Shown: positions 28,330-39,947, numbered from the stretch's first letter. The stretch is 61,237 nt of DNA from Ww85 sp963745765 (GCA_963745765.1 CAVUYQ010000017.1:1-61237); one strand, 5' to 3'. Numbers and translations: made by a program. Notes: a model not told the origin generated them from the sequence alone.

Positions 28330-30233
28330 AGCACCTCCACTGCGAACCAGCCGATCATCAGTGCCGCACCGGCAGCAAGGCTTAACATATACAGCGATAT
28401 CCGGCCATTACTCCATTTTCCCAGAAACCGGCCTATACTGCCGAAATTCAGAGCCATTCGGTCAAGGGAGTCATCTATCACACCCTCATCAAACCGCTGC
28501 CAGAGTATGGCTGCGAGCCGTTTGAAAGGGCTGATGAAGAGGAAGCGGTATAATTCATCAATGTACCAGCCAGCCTGGAGAAAGGCGACAATGGGTGTCG
28601 CAGGCATTTTGGCCCGTGCTCTTCTCTTTGCACGCTGATTGGCCGTGGTAACAGAACCAGGCGACGGCAAGTCCGGTAAATGCCACGAGGGTTGCTGCTA
28701 TCTGTAATATGAACTCGGTTGCATGACTGAGTTGACGGCCGTCTGCCATTATAGGGTGACAGCATCGAGCTCAATAGCCCCTCTCCCAGATAAGAGGGCA
28801 GGTTGAATAATCCTCCTGCAAGACCAAGAAGAGCCAGGGGAATAAGGATATATTCCATGATCCGAGGCTGGGGAATCACCGATGGAACATCGCCTTCTTC
28901 CTCATTTCCGGCAGAAGAATAACGCTTGCCAAATACAAGAAAGACCATTCTGAAGGTATAGATGACGGTCAGAAGAACGGTCAATAAGCCGATCAGATAG
29001 AGAGTTTCGTAGAAAACACCGCCCTTCGCCCAGACAGCACCCAGAATTGACTCCTTGCTGAAAAAGCCGCCGGTCGGCGGAATACCGGCAAGACAGAGGG
29101 CTCCTGCGAGAAACGGCCAGAAGACTCGCGGCAGTGAGCGGCGCAGCCCTCCCATGGAAAAGATGTCCCGCTGATGGTGCATGGAGTTGATGACGCAACC
29201 GGCAGCCAGGAAGAGCAGTGCCTTAAAAAAAGCGTGTATGACCAGATGAAAGGTGGCGGCGGTTATAGCTCCGCTGCCGACGGCAAGCATCATATAGCCG
29301 ATCTGGCTGATGGTGGAATAGGCCAGAATCCGCTTCAAATCGCGCTCGGCCATGGCGCAGCTGGCCCCGTAAAAGGCGGTGATGGCACCAATAAGACCGA
29401 TGATTGCAACGACACACGCTTGAATGTCCTATCAAAGGGAAACATGCGCATCAGCAGATAGACGCCGGCAGTGACCATGGTTGCCGCATGGATCTGGGCT
29501 GAAACCGGTGTCGGTCCGGCCATGGCATCCGGCAGCCAGACCATCAGCGGAACCTGGGCCGATTTGCCGATTGCTCCAAGAAGGAGAAGCAGGCCTATGG
29601 CGGTGATTATGCTGACACTGACCGTGGCGCCCATCTGGTTCAACCGGGTTATGGAGAGAGTGTCGAAGAGTACGAACATCCAGACTATACCGATCGCCAG
29701 GCCAACGTCGCCGATGCGGGTGACGATAAATGCCTTGCGGCCGGCAGTGGCGTTTTTCTCCTCTTCATACCAGAATCCGATAAGAGCATAGGAACAGAAA
29801 CCGACTCCTTCCCAGCCGAAATAAAGCAGCGGCAAATTCTCGGCCAGTACCAGAACGAGCATGGCCCCGGTAAAAAGATTGAGCAGTGCGAAATAGCGTA
29901 CATAGCACGGATCATCCTTCATATAGCCAACGGAATAGAGATGAATCAGGCCGCAGACAAAGGTGATCATCAGGCAGAGAACAAGGGAAAGCGGATCGAT
30001 ATAGAGTGATATCGGCGCATTCAGGCCAAAGGCTGAAAGCCAGTCAGCCGATCTTAACGACCTGAGGCACCGGAGTATATGACGGCGGCAGACAGTGCGG
30101 CGACAAAACTGCCCCAGATTACGGCGCAGGCTGTCATTTCAACCATGCGGCGGGGAAGCAGGCGCCCCAGCAGAATCGAGAGGATGCCCCCTGCAAACGG
30201 CAACAGAATTATCAGGACCAGAGCAGTTTTCAA
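28326..30233 (-). CDS. nuoL: NADH-quinone oxidoreductase subunit L, frameshifted
   Basis: Largest antiporter-like subunit, with the lateral helix that runs along the membrane arm. It starts at TTG 30233, overlapping the nuoK stop (TTGA). Blocks in different frames: N-terminal helices (30233-30060), YFGWEGVGFCSYALIGFW and VPLMVWLPDAMAGPTPVSA (to about 29410), RDLKRILAYSTISQIGYMM onwards (to about 28770), and the C-terminal lateral and last helix region ending GWFAVEVL. At least four single-base shifts, near 30050, 29410, 28765 and 28640, while the full span is exactly 636 codons, a normal length. Sequence errors are the likeliest cause because nuoM, N, H, I and J around it are intact. Confidence 0.9.
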
Positions 30234-30537
30234 TCTTTCAACTCCCTGAATTCATCAACATTAACGCTATTTTTGTCCCTGTGCAGATAGACAACCATGG
30301 CCAGCGCCAGGGAGACTTCCGCCGAGGTCATTGCCATGATCAAAAGGGCAAAGACCTGGCCATCGGCCCCTCCCCAATGGTTTGACCCGGCGACAAAGAC
30401 CAGCATGGCGGCATTCAGCATAATCTCGATGCCGATCAGCAGCATTATGATATTGGTACGCCAGATCAGCACACAGACCAGTCCCAGAGTGAACAGGATC
30501 ACGGCAAAAAAGAGGATGTGCTGAGCGGGACAATCAT
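30230..30537 (-). CDS. nuoK: NADH-quinone oxidoreductase subunit K, N-terminal frameshift
   Basis: Small three-helix membrane subunit. ATG 30537 overlaps the nuoJ stop as ATGA and opens MIVPLS, but the rest (HILFFAVILFTLGLV, IGIEIMLNAAMLVFVAGS, AEVSLALAMVVYLHR) is in another frame. One missing C after CTCAGC near 30519 would restore the usual start M-x-P-L-S-H. The conserved glutamates in helices 2 and 3 (GIEIMLNA, SAEVSLALA) are present. Expected length about 102 residues. Confidence 0.88.
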
Positions 30538-31025
30538 TGTTTGCGCCTCCTCGCAAGATAAAGGGCTCCCACCACGGCAAAAAGCAGCTGCAGGGAGATG
30601 ATCTCAATAGCCACGCCATAGGTATGAAAAAGCGTCACCGCAAAGTCCCTGATACCTATCATCTGCACCTTGCCGGCAATATCCGTCGAGTTCCTGGATA
30701 CCAGGAATACCAGAGAGACAGCGGTTATGACGGTAAACAGCAGTGCCGGCAGACAATGAAGAAGAGAAGGGCGCCTGGCGTCCTGAGGACTGCCGAGATC
30801 GAGCATCATGACAACGAACATGAACAGGACCATTACCGCTCCGGCATAGATGATCACTTCGAACACGGCAATCAGCGGGGCTGCGAGAAGAAAAAAGATC
30901 ACCGCCAGGGAGAAAAAGGAGGTCACCAGATAGACGATGGCATGCACCGGATGTTTTTCGGTGATGGCAAAAAGCGTGGCGACAACGGTCACTCCTGCCA
31001 GAATGTAAAAAAGAACCTGTTCCAT
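30534..31025 (-). CDS. nuoJ: NADH-quinone oxidoreductase subunit J
   Basis: 163 residues, intact, five membrane helices. The helix with the conserved VFEVIIYAGAVMVLFMFVVMML block contains the pi-bulge region that couples quinone reduction to pumping. Separated from nuoI by 118 nt, the second-longest gap inside the operon, with no terminator visible. Confidence 0.93.
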   Translation of the reverse strand: MEQVLFYILAGVTVVATLFAITEKHPVHAIVYLVTSFFSLAVIFFLLAAPLIAVFEVIIYAGAVMVLFMFVVMMLDLGSPQDARRPSLLHCLPALLFTVITAVSLVFLVSRNSTDIAGKVQMIGIRDFAVTLFHTYGVAIEIISLQLLFAVVGALYLARRRKQ

Positions 31026-31143
31026 TTCCCTCCCGTTATGCCTGATTTCTCCATCTGCCGCGTCTTTTCCGCGGCAATGTGTTGCCGACGCTCTGTTCTC
31101 CCTGACTTTTTCTCAAACCGAAGGCTGCAAACATGCCGCTGAC

Positions 31144-31674
31144 CTAGGGCAATAGACTGCGCACATCCGTCGGCTCCTTCTCCTCCTCGCCTTTTCCGCG
31201 GCTCTGGCCCACGCCGATGCCTGCATGATGGTAAAAATTATAGTCCGGTGATTTGCCGCAGCCGTCAATCAGCAAATCCTCCTTTTCATAGAGAAGATTC
31301 ATGATATCGCGGTTGCATATCTCATAATCAGGCGTCATCTGGATCGCCATGGTCGGGCAGGCTTCGGCACAGAGCCCGCAAAAGATGCAGCGGGAAAAAT
31401 TGATGCGAAACCAGGAGGCGTACCTTCTGCCGTCCTGTCTCTCAGCCGCCTGCATTGAGATGCAGTCCACCGGGCAGGCTGCCGAACAGAGATAGCAGGC
31501 AACACAGCGCTCCTGGCCTTCCGGGTCCCGTGTGAGGACGATTCTGGCTCGAAATCTCGCAGGAGGGACACGCTTTTCTTCTGGATACTGGATGGTTACG
31601 GGCTTTCGGAAAAGACGTTTCCAGGTTGTCCACAGTCCAAGCAGAATCGCCTGTATGTCACGGAACAGGGTCAT
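31144..31674 (-). CDS. nuoI: NADH-quinone oxidoreductase subunit I (two [4Fe-4S])
   Basis: 176 residues, intact. Carries clusters N6a and N6b, passing electrons to N2 in the NuoB part. Cysteines C57, C60, C63, C67 and C96, C99, C102, C106 form two complete C-x2-C-x2-C-x3-C-P motifs. It follows nuoH by 10 nt. The C-terminal tail is glycine- and glutamate-rich. Confidence 0.95.
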   Translation of the reverse strand: MTLFRDIQAILLGLWTTWKRLFRKPVTIQYPEEKRVPPARFRARIVLTRDPEGQERCVACYLCSAACPVDCISMQAAERQDGRRYASWFRINFSRCIFCGLCAEACPTMAIQMTPDYEICNRDIMNLLYEKEDLLIDGCGKSPDYNFYHHAGIGVGQSRGKGEEEKEPTDVRSLLP

Positions 31675-31684
31675 GATCGTGTTG

Positions 31685-32677
31685 TTATCCTCTCAGTAAG
31701 ATAAACCAACCGGTTGCCAGTATGTTAACAAGTGCCAGCGGGGTGAGCACCTTCCAGCAAAAATGCATGAGCTGGTCATATCGCAGCCTCGGAAAGGTGC
31801 CGCGGAGCCAGATGACCACAAAGGCAAAGATAAGTACCTTGATGAGAAACCAGAGAGCCGGCGGCAGAAACGGGCCATGCCAGCCGCCGAGAAAGAAAGT
31901 GGCCGCAAGACCGCCAAGCACGATGATGTTGATATATTCCCCGACAAAAAACAGGCCGAAGCGCATGCCTGAATATTCGGTATGAAAACCTGCCACCAGC
32001 TCACCTTCGGCCTCCGGAATATCAAAAGGGATACGTTTGACTTCGGCAATGATACTGATGAAAAAGATGACAAAAGCCAGGGGCTGGTAGACAATCAGCC
32101 AGCAGGATTTTTGCAGGTTGACGATCTCGGAGAGCTGAAACGACTGCGCCAGCATAACCACAGGGACAAGAGACAGCCCCATGGGTATCTCATAGGAAAT
32201 AAGCTGTGCCAGTCCCCGGATGGCACCGAGAAGGGAATATTTGGAGTTGGAGGCCCAGCCCCCCAGAGCGACGCCATAGACCGCAATCGAGGAAAAGGCA
32301 ATGAAGAGCAAAAGCCCGACATTGAGGTCGACGACCTGCAGGTCAATCTTTCTGCCGAACAGTTCCATAGGTGCGCCGAACGGGATAAGCGCAAAGATCA
32401 TTATAGCGGGAGTGGCAGCCATGGCCGGTGCCAGATAAAAAAGCCACTTGTCTGCTCCGGCAGGTATGAAATCCTCCTTGGTGATCATTTTTATCCCATC
32501 TGCAATTGGCTGCAGCAGGCCAAAAGGCCCAGCCCTGTTGGGGCCTATCCGTTCCTGCAGCCAGCCCAGCAGTTTCCGCTCGAAAAGCACCAGGTAGGCC
32601 GCAATTGTCATGACCACCAGGAAGATGAGGATGATTTTCACCAGATGAAGCGTTATGTAAAGGAGATCAAAACTCAT
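31685..32677 (-). CDS. nuoH: NADH-quinone oxidoreductase subunit H
   Basis: 330 residues, intact. Membrane subunit forming the quinone chamber with the B and D parts. Family blocks: ERKLLGWLQERIGPNRAGPFGLLQPIADGIKM, then SKYSLLGAIRGLAQLISYEI, and the acidic loop PFDIPEAEGELVAGFHTEYSGMRF before the last helices with RGTFPRLRYDQLM, all conserved. A 174-nt gap separates it from nuoG upstream. Confidence 0.95.
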   Translation of the reverse strand: MSFDLLYITLHLVKIILIFLVVMTIAAYLVLFERKLLGWLQERIGPNRAGPFGLLQPIADGIKMITKEDFIPAGADKWLFYLAPAMAATPAIMIFALIPFGAPMELFGRKIDLQVVDLNVGLLLFIAFSSIAVYGVALGGWASNSKYSLLGAIRGLAQLISYEIPMGLSLVPVVMLAQSFQLSEIVNLQKSCWLIVYQPLAFVIFFISIIAEVKRIPFDIPEAEGELVAGFHTEYSGMRFGLFFVGEYINIIVLGGLAATFFLGGWHGPFLPPALWFLIKVLIFAFVVIWLRGTFPRLRYDQLMHFCWKVLTPLALVNILATGWFILLRG

Positions 32678-32851
32678 GCAGTCTCTTTTTTATGTAGGTG
32701 ATTTCCTGTTTTTTAAAACAATCTGAAATTCGGTTCGTCCTCGGAACAAAGGGTGGCTGCCTTCATTACCCTGCTTTTCCAGAATAGATGCATTTTTACA
32801 CCTGGGAACTCCATGCAATTTTATTCGCCGTGCCTCTCGGTTTTTGGGTCA

Positions 32852-34754
32852 TCACCGGGGATAACCAGCGGTTCCTGGCTCTTCTGCTGACAGCTGCTCA
32901 AGTTCCTGCCATCTGCCGCTCAGTGGTTCAAGGGGACTTTCCGAGCCCAGATGCGAGATGATGTCACCAATTACCTTCCACGCCGGGAGCACCTCGCCTC
33001 CCGGCACACCTGCGCCATGCTGGCGGGGCGGATGGAGGGCCGGGGTAAGGCCTTTGATCGGCAGACCCGGGTTCATCACCTTGTTGAAGCGTTGGGCACG
33101 TCCCTCATTATTGATATAGATGCCGTCCATCTCGACCCAGGCGGTGGTCGGCAGAACGATGCCCGCCGCTCTGACAGCATCGGTGTTGCGCCAGTCAAGC
33201 GCGGCGATGCATTCGACCTTTTCGAGCAGCTCCGCCGATATATCGGCCTCAACGGCAATGATACCTTTGATCTTTTTATCAGCAATGGCCCGGCTCAGTG
33301 AGACTGCCCCATGTTCAAGGGCAAGAAGCGCTGCGGAGAATCCGTTTGGTCCCTTGAAGAGAAAGACAGGCCGAACACCTTTGGCAAAAAGCTCTGCTAT
33401 TTCGGCAGCAGGGGTGTTGCTGCTGCCGCAGATAATGAGGGGCTTCTTTGCATCGTTGAAGGAGATAGCAGCAAGGGATGAGACGCTCTGCACAGGAAAC
33501 GGAAGAGCAGCAACATTGTGCTGGAGAAAATCAGCTTCGCTTATAAAAACGTCTGCCCCGTTTCGCCATGCCTGTCTGACGGCAAGAGCCATCATCGGTC
33601 CCTCTTCAATAAGGTCGGAGCAGGCAATGAGAATACAGATCAGCTTTGCCGACATCCGCCATGGAGACCGAGCCATACTGCTGCAGAGTCGAAACAGCGG
33701 CCTGCCCCTTTGCCGATTCCTCTTCATCCACAAAATAACAGAGACAACCGGCTGTGATGCTGCGAGAAAGCGGCTGAAGCAGACAGAGGGCCTCCAGTGA
33801 AAGGCGGGACGAGCCGACCACGGCAAGACTCTCGGCTCCCCAGTCGCTTTCGATCCGACGAATTTTCTTTTCCAGCATGTCGAGGGCTTCGGGCCACTGT
33901 TTCTCCTCCCCGTTTACCCGCGGAGATCTGGGGCGCCGGGGATCGTTGACTTCTGCGTTGCTAAAGCGTCCCCTGTCGCAGATGAAAAAGCCATTCACCC
34001 GATCATTTCTCCGGGCTATTATCTTCAACAACTCACGGTAGCGGGCAGCAGGGATGGTGTTGCAGCCAAGGGAACAGTGGGGACAGACCGAAGGGGCCAT
34101 GTCGTAGTCCCAGTAACGGGCCCGGAAACTGGCTGTTTTATCTGTAAAAACACCGGTAGGACAGAGATCGACGATATTTCCGGAAAAAGGCGATTGCAAT
34201 TTGCCGTCTTCGGCCCGGCCGAAATAGACACGTTCCGCACTGCCCATGACACCGAAATCAGTGCCGCCGGCAATATCCTGATAAAAACGGACACAACGGT
34301 AACACTGAATGCAGCGGTTCATTTCATGCTCGATAAAAGGCCCGAGATGCTGGTTGATATGGGTTCTCTTTTTGCCGCTGTATCGTCTCAGGCCGTGACC
34401 GCCGGCGATGGTGAAATCCTGCAGCTGGCATTCCCCGCCCTCATCGCAGACGGGGCAGTCATGGGGATGATTGAGCATCAGCCATTCGATGACCTGTCGC
34501 CGCATGGCAACGGCATCTTCATCGGTAGTTGAGACGACCATGCCATCCTGGGCCTTGAGCATGCAGGACATCTGGATACCCTTGACCGGCCCGTCGAGGA
34601 GCTTCACGGCACAGACCCTGCACGCACCTGCCTTGCCCAGAGCCGGATGCCAGCAGAAGTGCGGTATGGTAATTCCGACACTCTGAGCTGCCTCCAACAC
34701 GGAGAGACCCTCGGCCACATCCACCGCTATGTCATCGATAATCAGTTTCGGCAT
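32852..34754 (-). CDS. nuoG: NADH-quinone oxidoreductase subunit G, one frameshift
   Basis: Peripheral-arm iron-sulfur subunit. N-terminal [2Fe-2S] ligands C34, C45, C48, C64; N5 ligands H96, C100, C103, C109; then CIQCYRCVRFYQD and the CPTG cysteine for the next cluster, and CPHCSLGCN starting the molybdopterin-like domain. The frame changes near 33640 (ADLYSHCL versus ICILIACSDLIEEGP). The continuation (AWRNGADVFISEADF, VLPTTAWVEMDGIYINNEGRAQ) is a clear NuoG C-terminal domain, ending at 32852. Total about 634 residues, on the short side for the family. Confidence 0.92.
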
Positions 34755-34759
34755 ATCAT

Positions 34760-36025
34760 TTATTTAAAGGGACATCTTCCTTTTTTTAGGTGATCCTGCA
34801 GTTCCTCGCCAAAATGGCTGAGCAGGCCGTCCACCGGTCCCATAGCTCCCGGCGCCAGGGCGCAGAAGGCATGGTTGAGCATTCCGACATGGTCTTTGAG
34901 GATGGCGATGTGCTCTTCGCTGCCTTGTCCTGATTCAATGGTTTCCAGGATGTGTCTGACATAGGGCAGTCCTTCCCGGCACGGTGTGCACCAGCCGCAT
35001 GATTCCCGGGCAAAGAATCGTATCAGATTCAAGGTGGCGGCAACCATACAGGTCGTCTGGTCGAAAACAACTATTCCGCCGGTGCCGAGACGGGAACCGG
35101 CTTCTGCAACCGGGTCAAAATCCATCGGAACTTCCCAGTGATCCCGGGTTAAATAAGGTGTCGAGGCACCGCCCGGCAGGCAGGCCTTGAATTCGCTGCC
35201 CGGCCGCATGCCGCCGCACTTTTCTTCGATAATCTCTCCAAGCGGTATTCCGAGGGGCAGCTCAAAACAACCGCTTTGAGCGACATGGCCGCTTATGCAG
35301 AACAAGTTTGGTCCCGGCAGCCTCGGGGATCCGGGCAAGTTCCTTGAACCACTGCGGCCCGTGTCTGACAATTGCCGGGAACATTGGCAAGGCTCTCGAC
35401 ATTATTGACAACCGTGGGACCGCCCCAGAGGCCTTTTACTGCCGGAAAGGGCGGCTTTACCCTGGGGATTGGGCCGTATTCCTTCCAGGGCGTTGAGAAG
35501 AGCCGTCTCTTCGCCGCAGATATAGCGTCCGGCCGAGATGTGTAAAGTGATATCGCAGGAGAAATCGCTACCCAGGATATTTTCCCCGAGAAGCCCCGCC
35601 TCGCGGCACTCGGCGATTCCCTGCTGCAGATTGGCGGCCGCCTCTTCATAACCGCGCCGGATGAAGATAAATCCATGCCGAACTCCCAGGGCATAACAGG
35701 TCAGGCTGATGCCTTCCAACAGTGAGTAGGGGTTGGCCTGAAGCAGAATCCGGTCCTTGAACGTACCCGGTTCCATTTCATCGCAGTTGCAGACCAACCA
35801 GCGTGGCCCGGACTGGTCACGCGGCACGAAGGACCACTTCTTGCCGGTGGGAAAGCCGGCTCCGCCTCGACCGCGAAGACCGGAATCGCTGACCGCCTTC
35901 TCGACATCTTCAGGAGTAAGCTCAGCCAAGGCCTTTATGAGCGCAGAAAAACCGCCTTCATCCCTGTATTCCTTGAAGGTGACGCAGCGTCCCGGCTTGT
36001 TATGCTGAAAAAGTGGCTGCTCCAT
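34760..36025 (-). CDS. nuoF: NADH-quinone oxidoreductase subunit F, two compensating frameshifts
   Basis: NADH-oxidising flavoprotein subunit with FMN and one [4Fe-4S] cluster. GLRGRGGAGFPTGKKW (FMN/NADH site) lies in the N-terminal frame and ESCGWCTPCREG (cluster N3) in the C-terminal frame. These two frames are the same; between about 35460 and 35340 a short piece (AVKGLWGGPTVVNNVESLANVP) is in another frame, so two opposite indels cancel and the length (421) is exact. ATG 36025 is preceded by AGGA and is preferred over the ATG 24 nt upstream. The gene follows nuoE by about 85 nt. Confidence 0.92.
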
Positions 36026-36110
36026 TGCCTGTTTCCTGTCCTGATGCATTCAGTATCCGGATCAGTTGCCATCCCGTTTATCACGAGAAAAAACCTATTC
36101 TTTTATCTGC

Positions 36111-36594
36111 TCATCCTGTTTCTATCTCCCGCTTTTCCTGCTGCAGGATCTCTTTGCATTTTTCAAGCGTCAGACTGGCCGTAGATGGTCTCTCCCACCA
36201 TCATGGTCGGCGATTCTCCACAATTACCCAGACAGCAACAGGGCAGTAATGTAAACATCCCGTCTGCTGTGGTCTCTCCGACTGCAATGTGCAGATGATC
36301 GGCAAGAAGGTGCAGCAGGCTTTCTCCTCCCAGAGCCCAGCAGGAGATGGAGTCACAGACATGAATGATCCGTTTTCCAACCGGTCTGCGATAGATCATC
36401 TCGTAAAATGTCGCCAGTTCCTCAAGCTGCAGAGTCGAAAGACCGAGAAGATCGGCAGCCTCCTTGAGTGCCTCATCACTGAGCCAGCCATAGTGGCGCT
36501 GCATTTCCTTCATAACGGCTATCGCTGCCTCTCGCGGTTGAACAGCGGCATCGATGCGCTTTTGAAGCTCCTCTTTCAGTGTATCCGGTATCAT
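36111..36594 (-). CDS. nuoE: NADH-quinone oxidoreductase subunit E, C-terminal frameshift
   Basis: Thioredoxin-like [2Fe-2S] subunit (cluster N1a) that partners NuoF. CDSISC and the later CCLGNC provide the four ligands. The first frame stops at 36163 right after GETIYGQSDA. One base fewer near 36178 gives YGSLTLEKCKEILQQEKRE, the usual C-terminal helix, ending at 36111. ATG 36594 lies 4 nt after the nuoBCD stop; MIPDTLKEELQKRID is a typical start. Confidence 0.9.
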
Positions 36595-36598
36595 CTCG

Positions 36599-38972
36599 TC
36601 ACCTGTCGATGTCAGCAAGGACGTAATCAATTGAACCGAGGATGGCGAGAAAATCGGCAACGAGCCATCCCTTGCACATCAGCGGCAGCGCCTGGATATG
36701 CGGAAAACTTGGGGTCTTGATCCGCATCCTGTAGGGTATGTTGAGTCCGTCGGAGACAATAAAATAGCCGTTCTCTCCCTTGGGGGCTTCAATGGCGCTG
36801 TAGTTCTCGCCGCGAGGCGGCGCCATGCCGCGGCTGGAATTGACAAAATGGTGAATCAGCGACTCGATATCCTTCAGGGAATCGGGCTTTTGCGGCAGGA
36901 CATAGCGGTAATCATCGCAGATCCATCTCCCTCCGGGCATCGACTCAAGGCACTGGCTGACGATGCGAAGCGATTGCCTGATCTCCCCTGTACGCACCAG
37001 ATAACGGGCCCAGCAGTCCCCGCCTGAAGCGGTGACGACTTCAAAGTCGAAGCGATCATAGCCGGCGTAAACCATTTTCTTGCGCAGATCCCAGTCAAAG
37101 TCGCAGGCGCGCAGGTTCGGCCCGCTCAATCCCCATTCCAGTGCTTCATCGAGGCTGATGGCGCCGACGCCCTGGGTGCGGCCGGTGAAAATGGGATTGC
37201 CCTTGAGCAGATCATCGTATTCCTTCAGCCGGGGCGGAAGCCACCTGAGGAAGTCCTTGATCGGCTCCTCCCAGCCCTCGGGCAGATCTTCGCTGACTCC
37301 GCCGATGCGGAACCAGGCCGGATGCATTCTGCCGCCGGTAATGGTCTCTATTATATCAAAGATCTTTTCCCGGTCGGTAAAGTGATAGAAAACCGGGGTC
37401 ATTGCTCCTATATCCGCGGCGAAGGTGCCAAACCAGACGAGGTGGCTGGCGATACGGAACAGCTCACTCAGCATGACGCGGATGACCACGGCGCGTTCGG
37501 GCACGATAATACTGCAGAGTTTCTCGACACTGGTGACATAGGCCAGGTTGTTCATGCACCCCGGCGAGATAATCGATCCGGTCGGTGTAGGGGATGAACT
37601 GGTTCCAGTGCTGCCGCTCGCCTATTTTTTCGGCTCCCCGATGGTGGTAACCGATGTCGCTGTCCATATCGACAATCTCTTCACCCTTCAGCTTGAGAAT
37701 GAAGCGGATGATACCGTGGGTTCCCGGATGCTGCGGACCAAGATTGATGAGCATGGTTTCGTCGTCAAGTCGCTCAAAGTAGTCGGTTGCCGGCAGTGCC
37801 TGGTGGAAGCGCGCATCTTCGGTGGTATAGGCAGGCATGTCTGTGGCCCGGGAGACGTGCTCCTTGCGCAGCGGGTGTCCCTGCCAGTCCGGCGGCATCA
37901 GGATGCGCTTGAGGTTCGGATGGTCGCTGAAAGTGATGCCGAACATGTCAAAAACCTCCCGCTCATACCAGTTTGCTGCCGGGAAAACCCCGGTGACCGT
38001 CGGCATCTGCGGATATTTGCCATCCAGCTCTGTTTTTAAGCGGATATAGCCGGGCTCATCGAAACAGAGCAGATGATAGTTGAGGGTAAAGTCGGCATAA
38101 TCTCCAGGGTGACGGCGGCAGGATTCATCAACCGCGGCGATATCCTCCAGTCTGCGAAACGGCAGTGTCGATCGGTTCTTCAAATGCTCTAAAACCTTGG
38201 GCACCGTTTCTCTGTCAATCCGGTAGGTGAGCATATCCGTTGCCGCCGTATCCAGTCGGACCTTGTCGTGAAAGATGGATTCTAGTTCTTCCTTGAGGCC
38301 AAAATCAGGATATGGATGGCGTGCTGCCGGCGGACGCCACATAGCATCTGTGCGCGACAGATGAAAATATGGTTGCTGAAGGGAGGTGCCGCGCTTTTCG
38401 ATACCTGCCATGCCGGGCCCCCGGTTGTCTCGTGATTTGGTCAGACCATCGATGAGCACAGGTGCTGTGGTGCCCTGCGAACCACCCTGCAGATGAAGGA
38501 CCGGGCGGGCGGGACGTTCTTCGGTACGGATTTTTCTCTGCAGCAGCATCAACCCCTGAAGGAATGCCTCCGGGCGGGGCGGGCAACCGGGAACATAGAC
38601 ATCGACCGGTAAAATCTGATTAATTCCCTGAACAACGCTGTAGACATCATACATGCCGCCCGAATTGGAACAGCTGCCCATGGAAATTACCCAGCGCGGT
38701 TCCGTCATCTGTTCGTAGAGACGCAGGATCGAAGGTGCCATTTTCTTGAAGATGGTACCGGAGGTGACCATGAGGTCTGCCTCCCTGGGGGAACCGCGTA
38801 AAACCTCAGCACCGAAGCGGGCGATATCATGACGGGAGGTGAATGCCGTCATCATTTCCACAAAACAGCAGGAGAGCCCCCAGAACATGGGCCAGAGAGA
38901 GTATGCCCTGCCCCAGTTGATCATGTCATCGAGACGGCTGAGCAGGATATTGTCGGGGATCTCACGCTTCAT
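36599..38972 (-). CDS. nuoBCD: NADH-quinone oxidoreductase fused subunit B/C/D, one frameshift
   Basis: Three complex I subunits in one chain of about 790 residues. B part (1-170): N2 cluster ligands C35, C36, C101 and C130 in GLSCCFVEMM, SMGSCSNSGGMYDVYS and PGCPPRPEA. C part (about 220-385) with ANWYEREVFDMFGI and HPNLKRILMPPDWQGHPLRK. D part from about 400: GPQHPGTHGIIRF, HRGAEKI, then after the break LSELFRIASHLVW and GGRMHPAWFRIGG. The frame changes near 37550, inside the D part, where one base would restore AGVHNNLAYV-type continuity. B/C/D fusions are a known architecture. It overlaps the nuoA end by 11 bp. Confidence 0.93.
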
Positions 38973-39357
38973 CGGCTCTATCCTGCATCTTGGAAGGTCC
39001 CCATTCAAGCCCGCCTTTCAGCCATATCCAAATGAGGCCGAGCAGCAGTGCGACAATAAAAAAACTGATATGGATAAGTCCGCTCAGGCCAAGGTGATTC
39101 CAGACAGCCGCCCAGGTGAAGATAAAGGCGGATTCAACATCAAAAACAATGAAAAAGATAGCGATAAGATAAAAGGGGATATAAAGCCGCAGTCGAGCCG
39201 TACCGCTTGGCATTATCCCGCATTCATACGCGGTTACTTTGGCAGGGCTGGTTGTCTTTACACCAAACCACCAGCCGGCAACGAGCATGCCTCCGACAAG
39301 AAGAATTGTAACCACCGTGTAGATGACCAGGGGAAAGTATTGGTTGAATTGCAACAT
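38962..39357 (-). CDS. nuoA: NADH-quinone oxidoreductase subunit A
   Basis: About 131 residues, three membrane helices, first gene of the operon. Conserved acidic loop: YECGIMPSGTARLRLYIPFYLIAIFFIVFDVESAFIF. ATG 39357 with AGAGG upstream is preferred to the GTG two codons earlier. The complete gene order A-BCD-E-F-G-H-I-J-K-L-M-N predicts an NADH-linked proton-pumping enzyme. Confidence 0.94.
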   Translation of the reverse strand: MLQFNQYFPLVIYTVVTILLVGGMLVAGWWFGVKTTSPAKVTAYECGIMPSGTARLRLYIPFYLIAIFFIVFDVESAFIFTWAAVWNHLGLSGLIHISFFIVALLLGLIWIWLKGGLEWGPSKMQDRADEA

Positions 39358-39363
39358 GCTCAC

Positions 39364-39787
39364 CTCTTCATGTATCTCATTGATGAGAACAGATTACAGA
39401 GAATTTTTCCATTTTCCTATGATTATTGAAGAATTATAGTATCTTTTTCCCGATGCTTCACAAAAGCAATAACTATGCCAGTATTGATTGGTTTACCGTT
39501 TCCCTCCAGCGCAGTATTGCCAGACACCTCCTCTTCGTTAGAAAATTAACGTGTTCCGAGGGGCGAAAAAAGATGTTTTGAGCTCGTCCTGCGCTGCCAT
39601 ATCTATCAGGTTGTGACAGAAGCGTGGTTAGTCGTTCCTGAAAAGTTGGACTTTATCTCAGGCGAATGCAGACACTACTCGACACTCATTTCTTTTGATA
39701 CCGACCAGCAGCTGTTCCTTCCGACATGCGTACGATAGATTTCGTTCTGTCTGGTTTGGCAGGACAAAAGCAGCCGCTATCATGAGT
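39364..39787. other. Leader of the nuo operon and empty stretch
   Basis: No gene recognised. On the minus strand TATAAT (39433-39438) with TTGTGA (39458-39463) could be a housekeeping promoter for nuoA, though the 19-nt spacer is long. The remainder up to the dispersed repeat holds only short frames. Confidence 0.3.
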
Positions 39788-39942
39788 TGATGGCGTCGTA
39801 AAAACTTCGATCTACTGCGTCGTGGAACTTTTTCCGGCACTCGGCATACTACCTGTATGCCTTCGCACCTGAAAAACTACCATTCCTTGTTTATCTGTGT
39901 TTTTACTTAGCCATCTTTTGGAGTGCAATAGACTTTTTACGA
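39788..39942. repeat. MITE-like dispersed repeat, copy 1
   Basis: 155 bp, about 90% alike to 57934-58088. The ends carry short inverted repeats, TCGTAAAAACT and GACTTTTTACGA, and the middle has a perfect hairpin, GGCATAC-TACCT-GTATGCC. No coding capacity. It lies 5 nt from the stop of the LigD polymerase gene. Confidence 0.8.
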
Positions 39943-39947
39943 GTATG

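Noticed and set aside
31982..32701. Long ORF antisense to nuoH (and similar long antisense ORFs over nuoG, nuoF, copA and galU)
   Set aside because: Mirror frames of strongly conserved genes; the composition follows from the sense codons.
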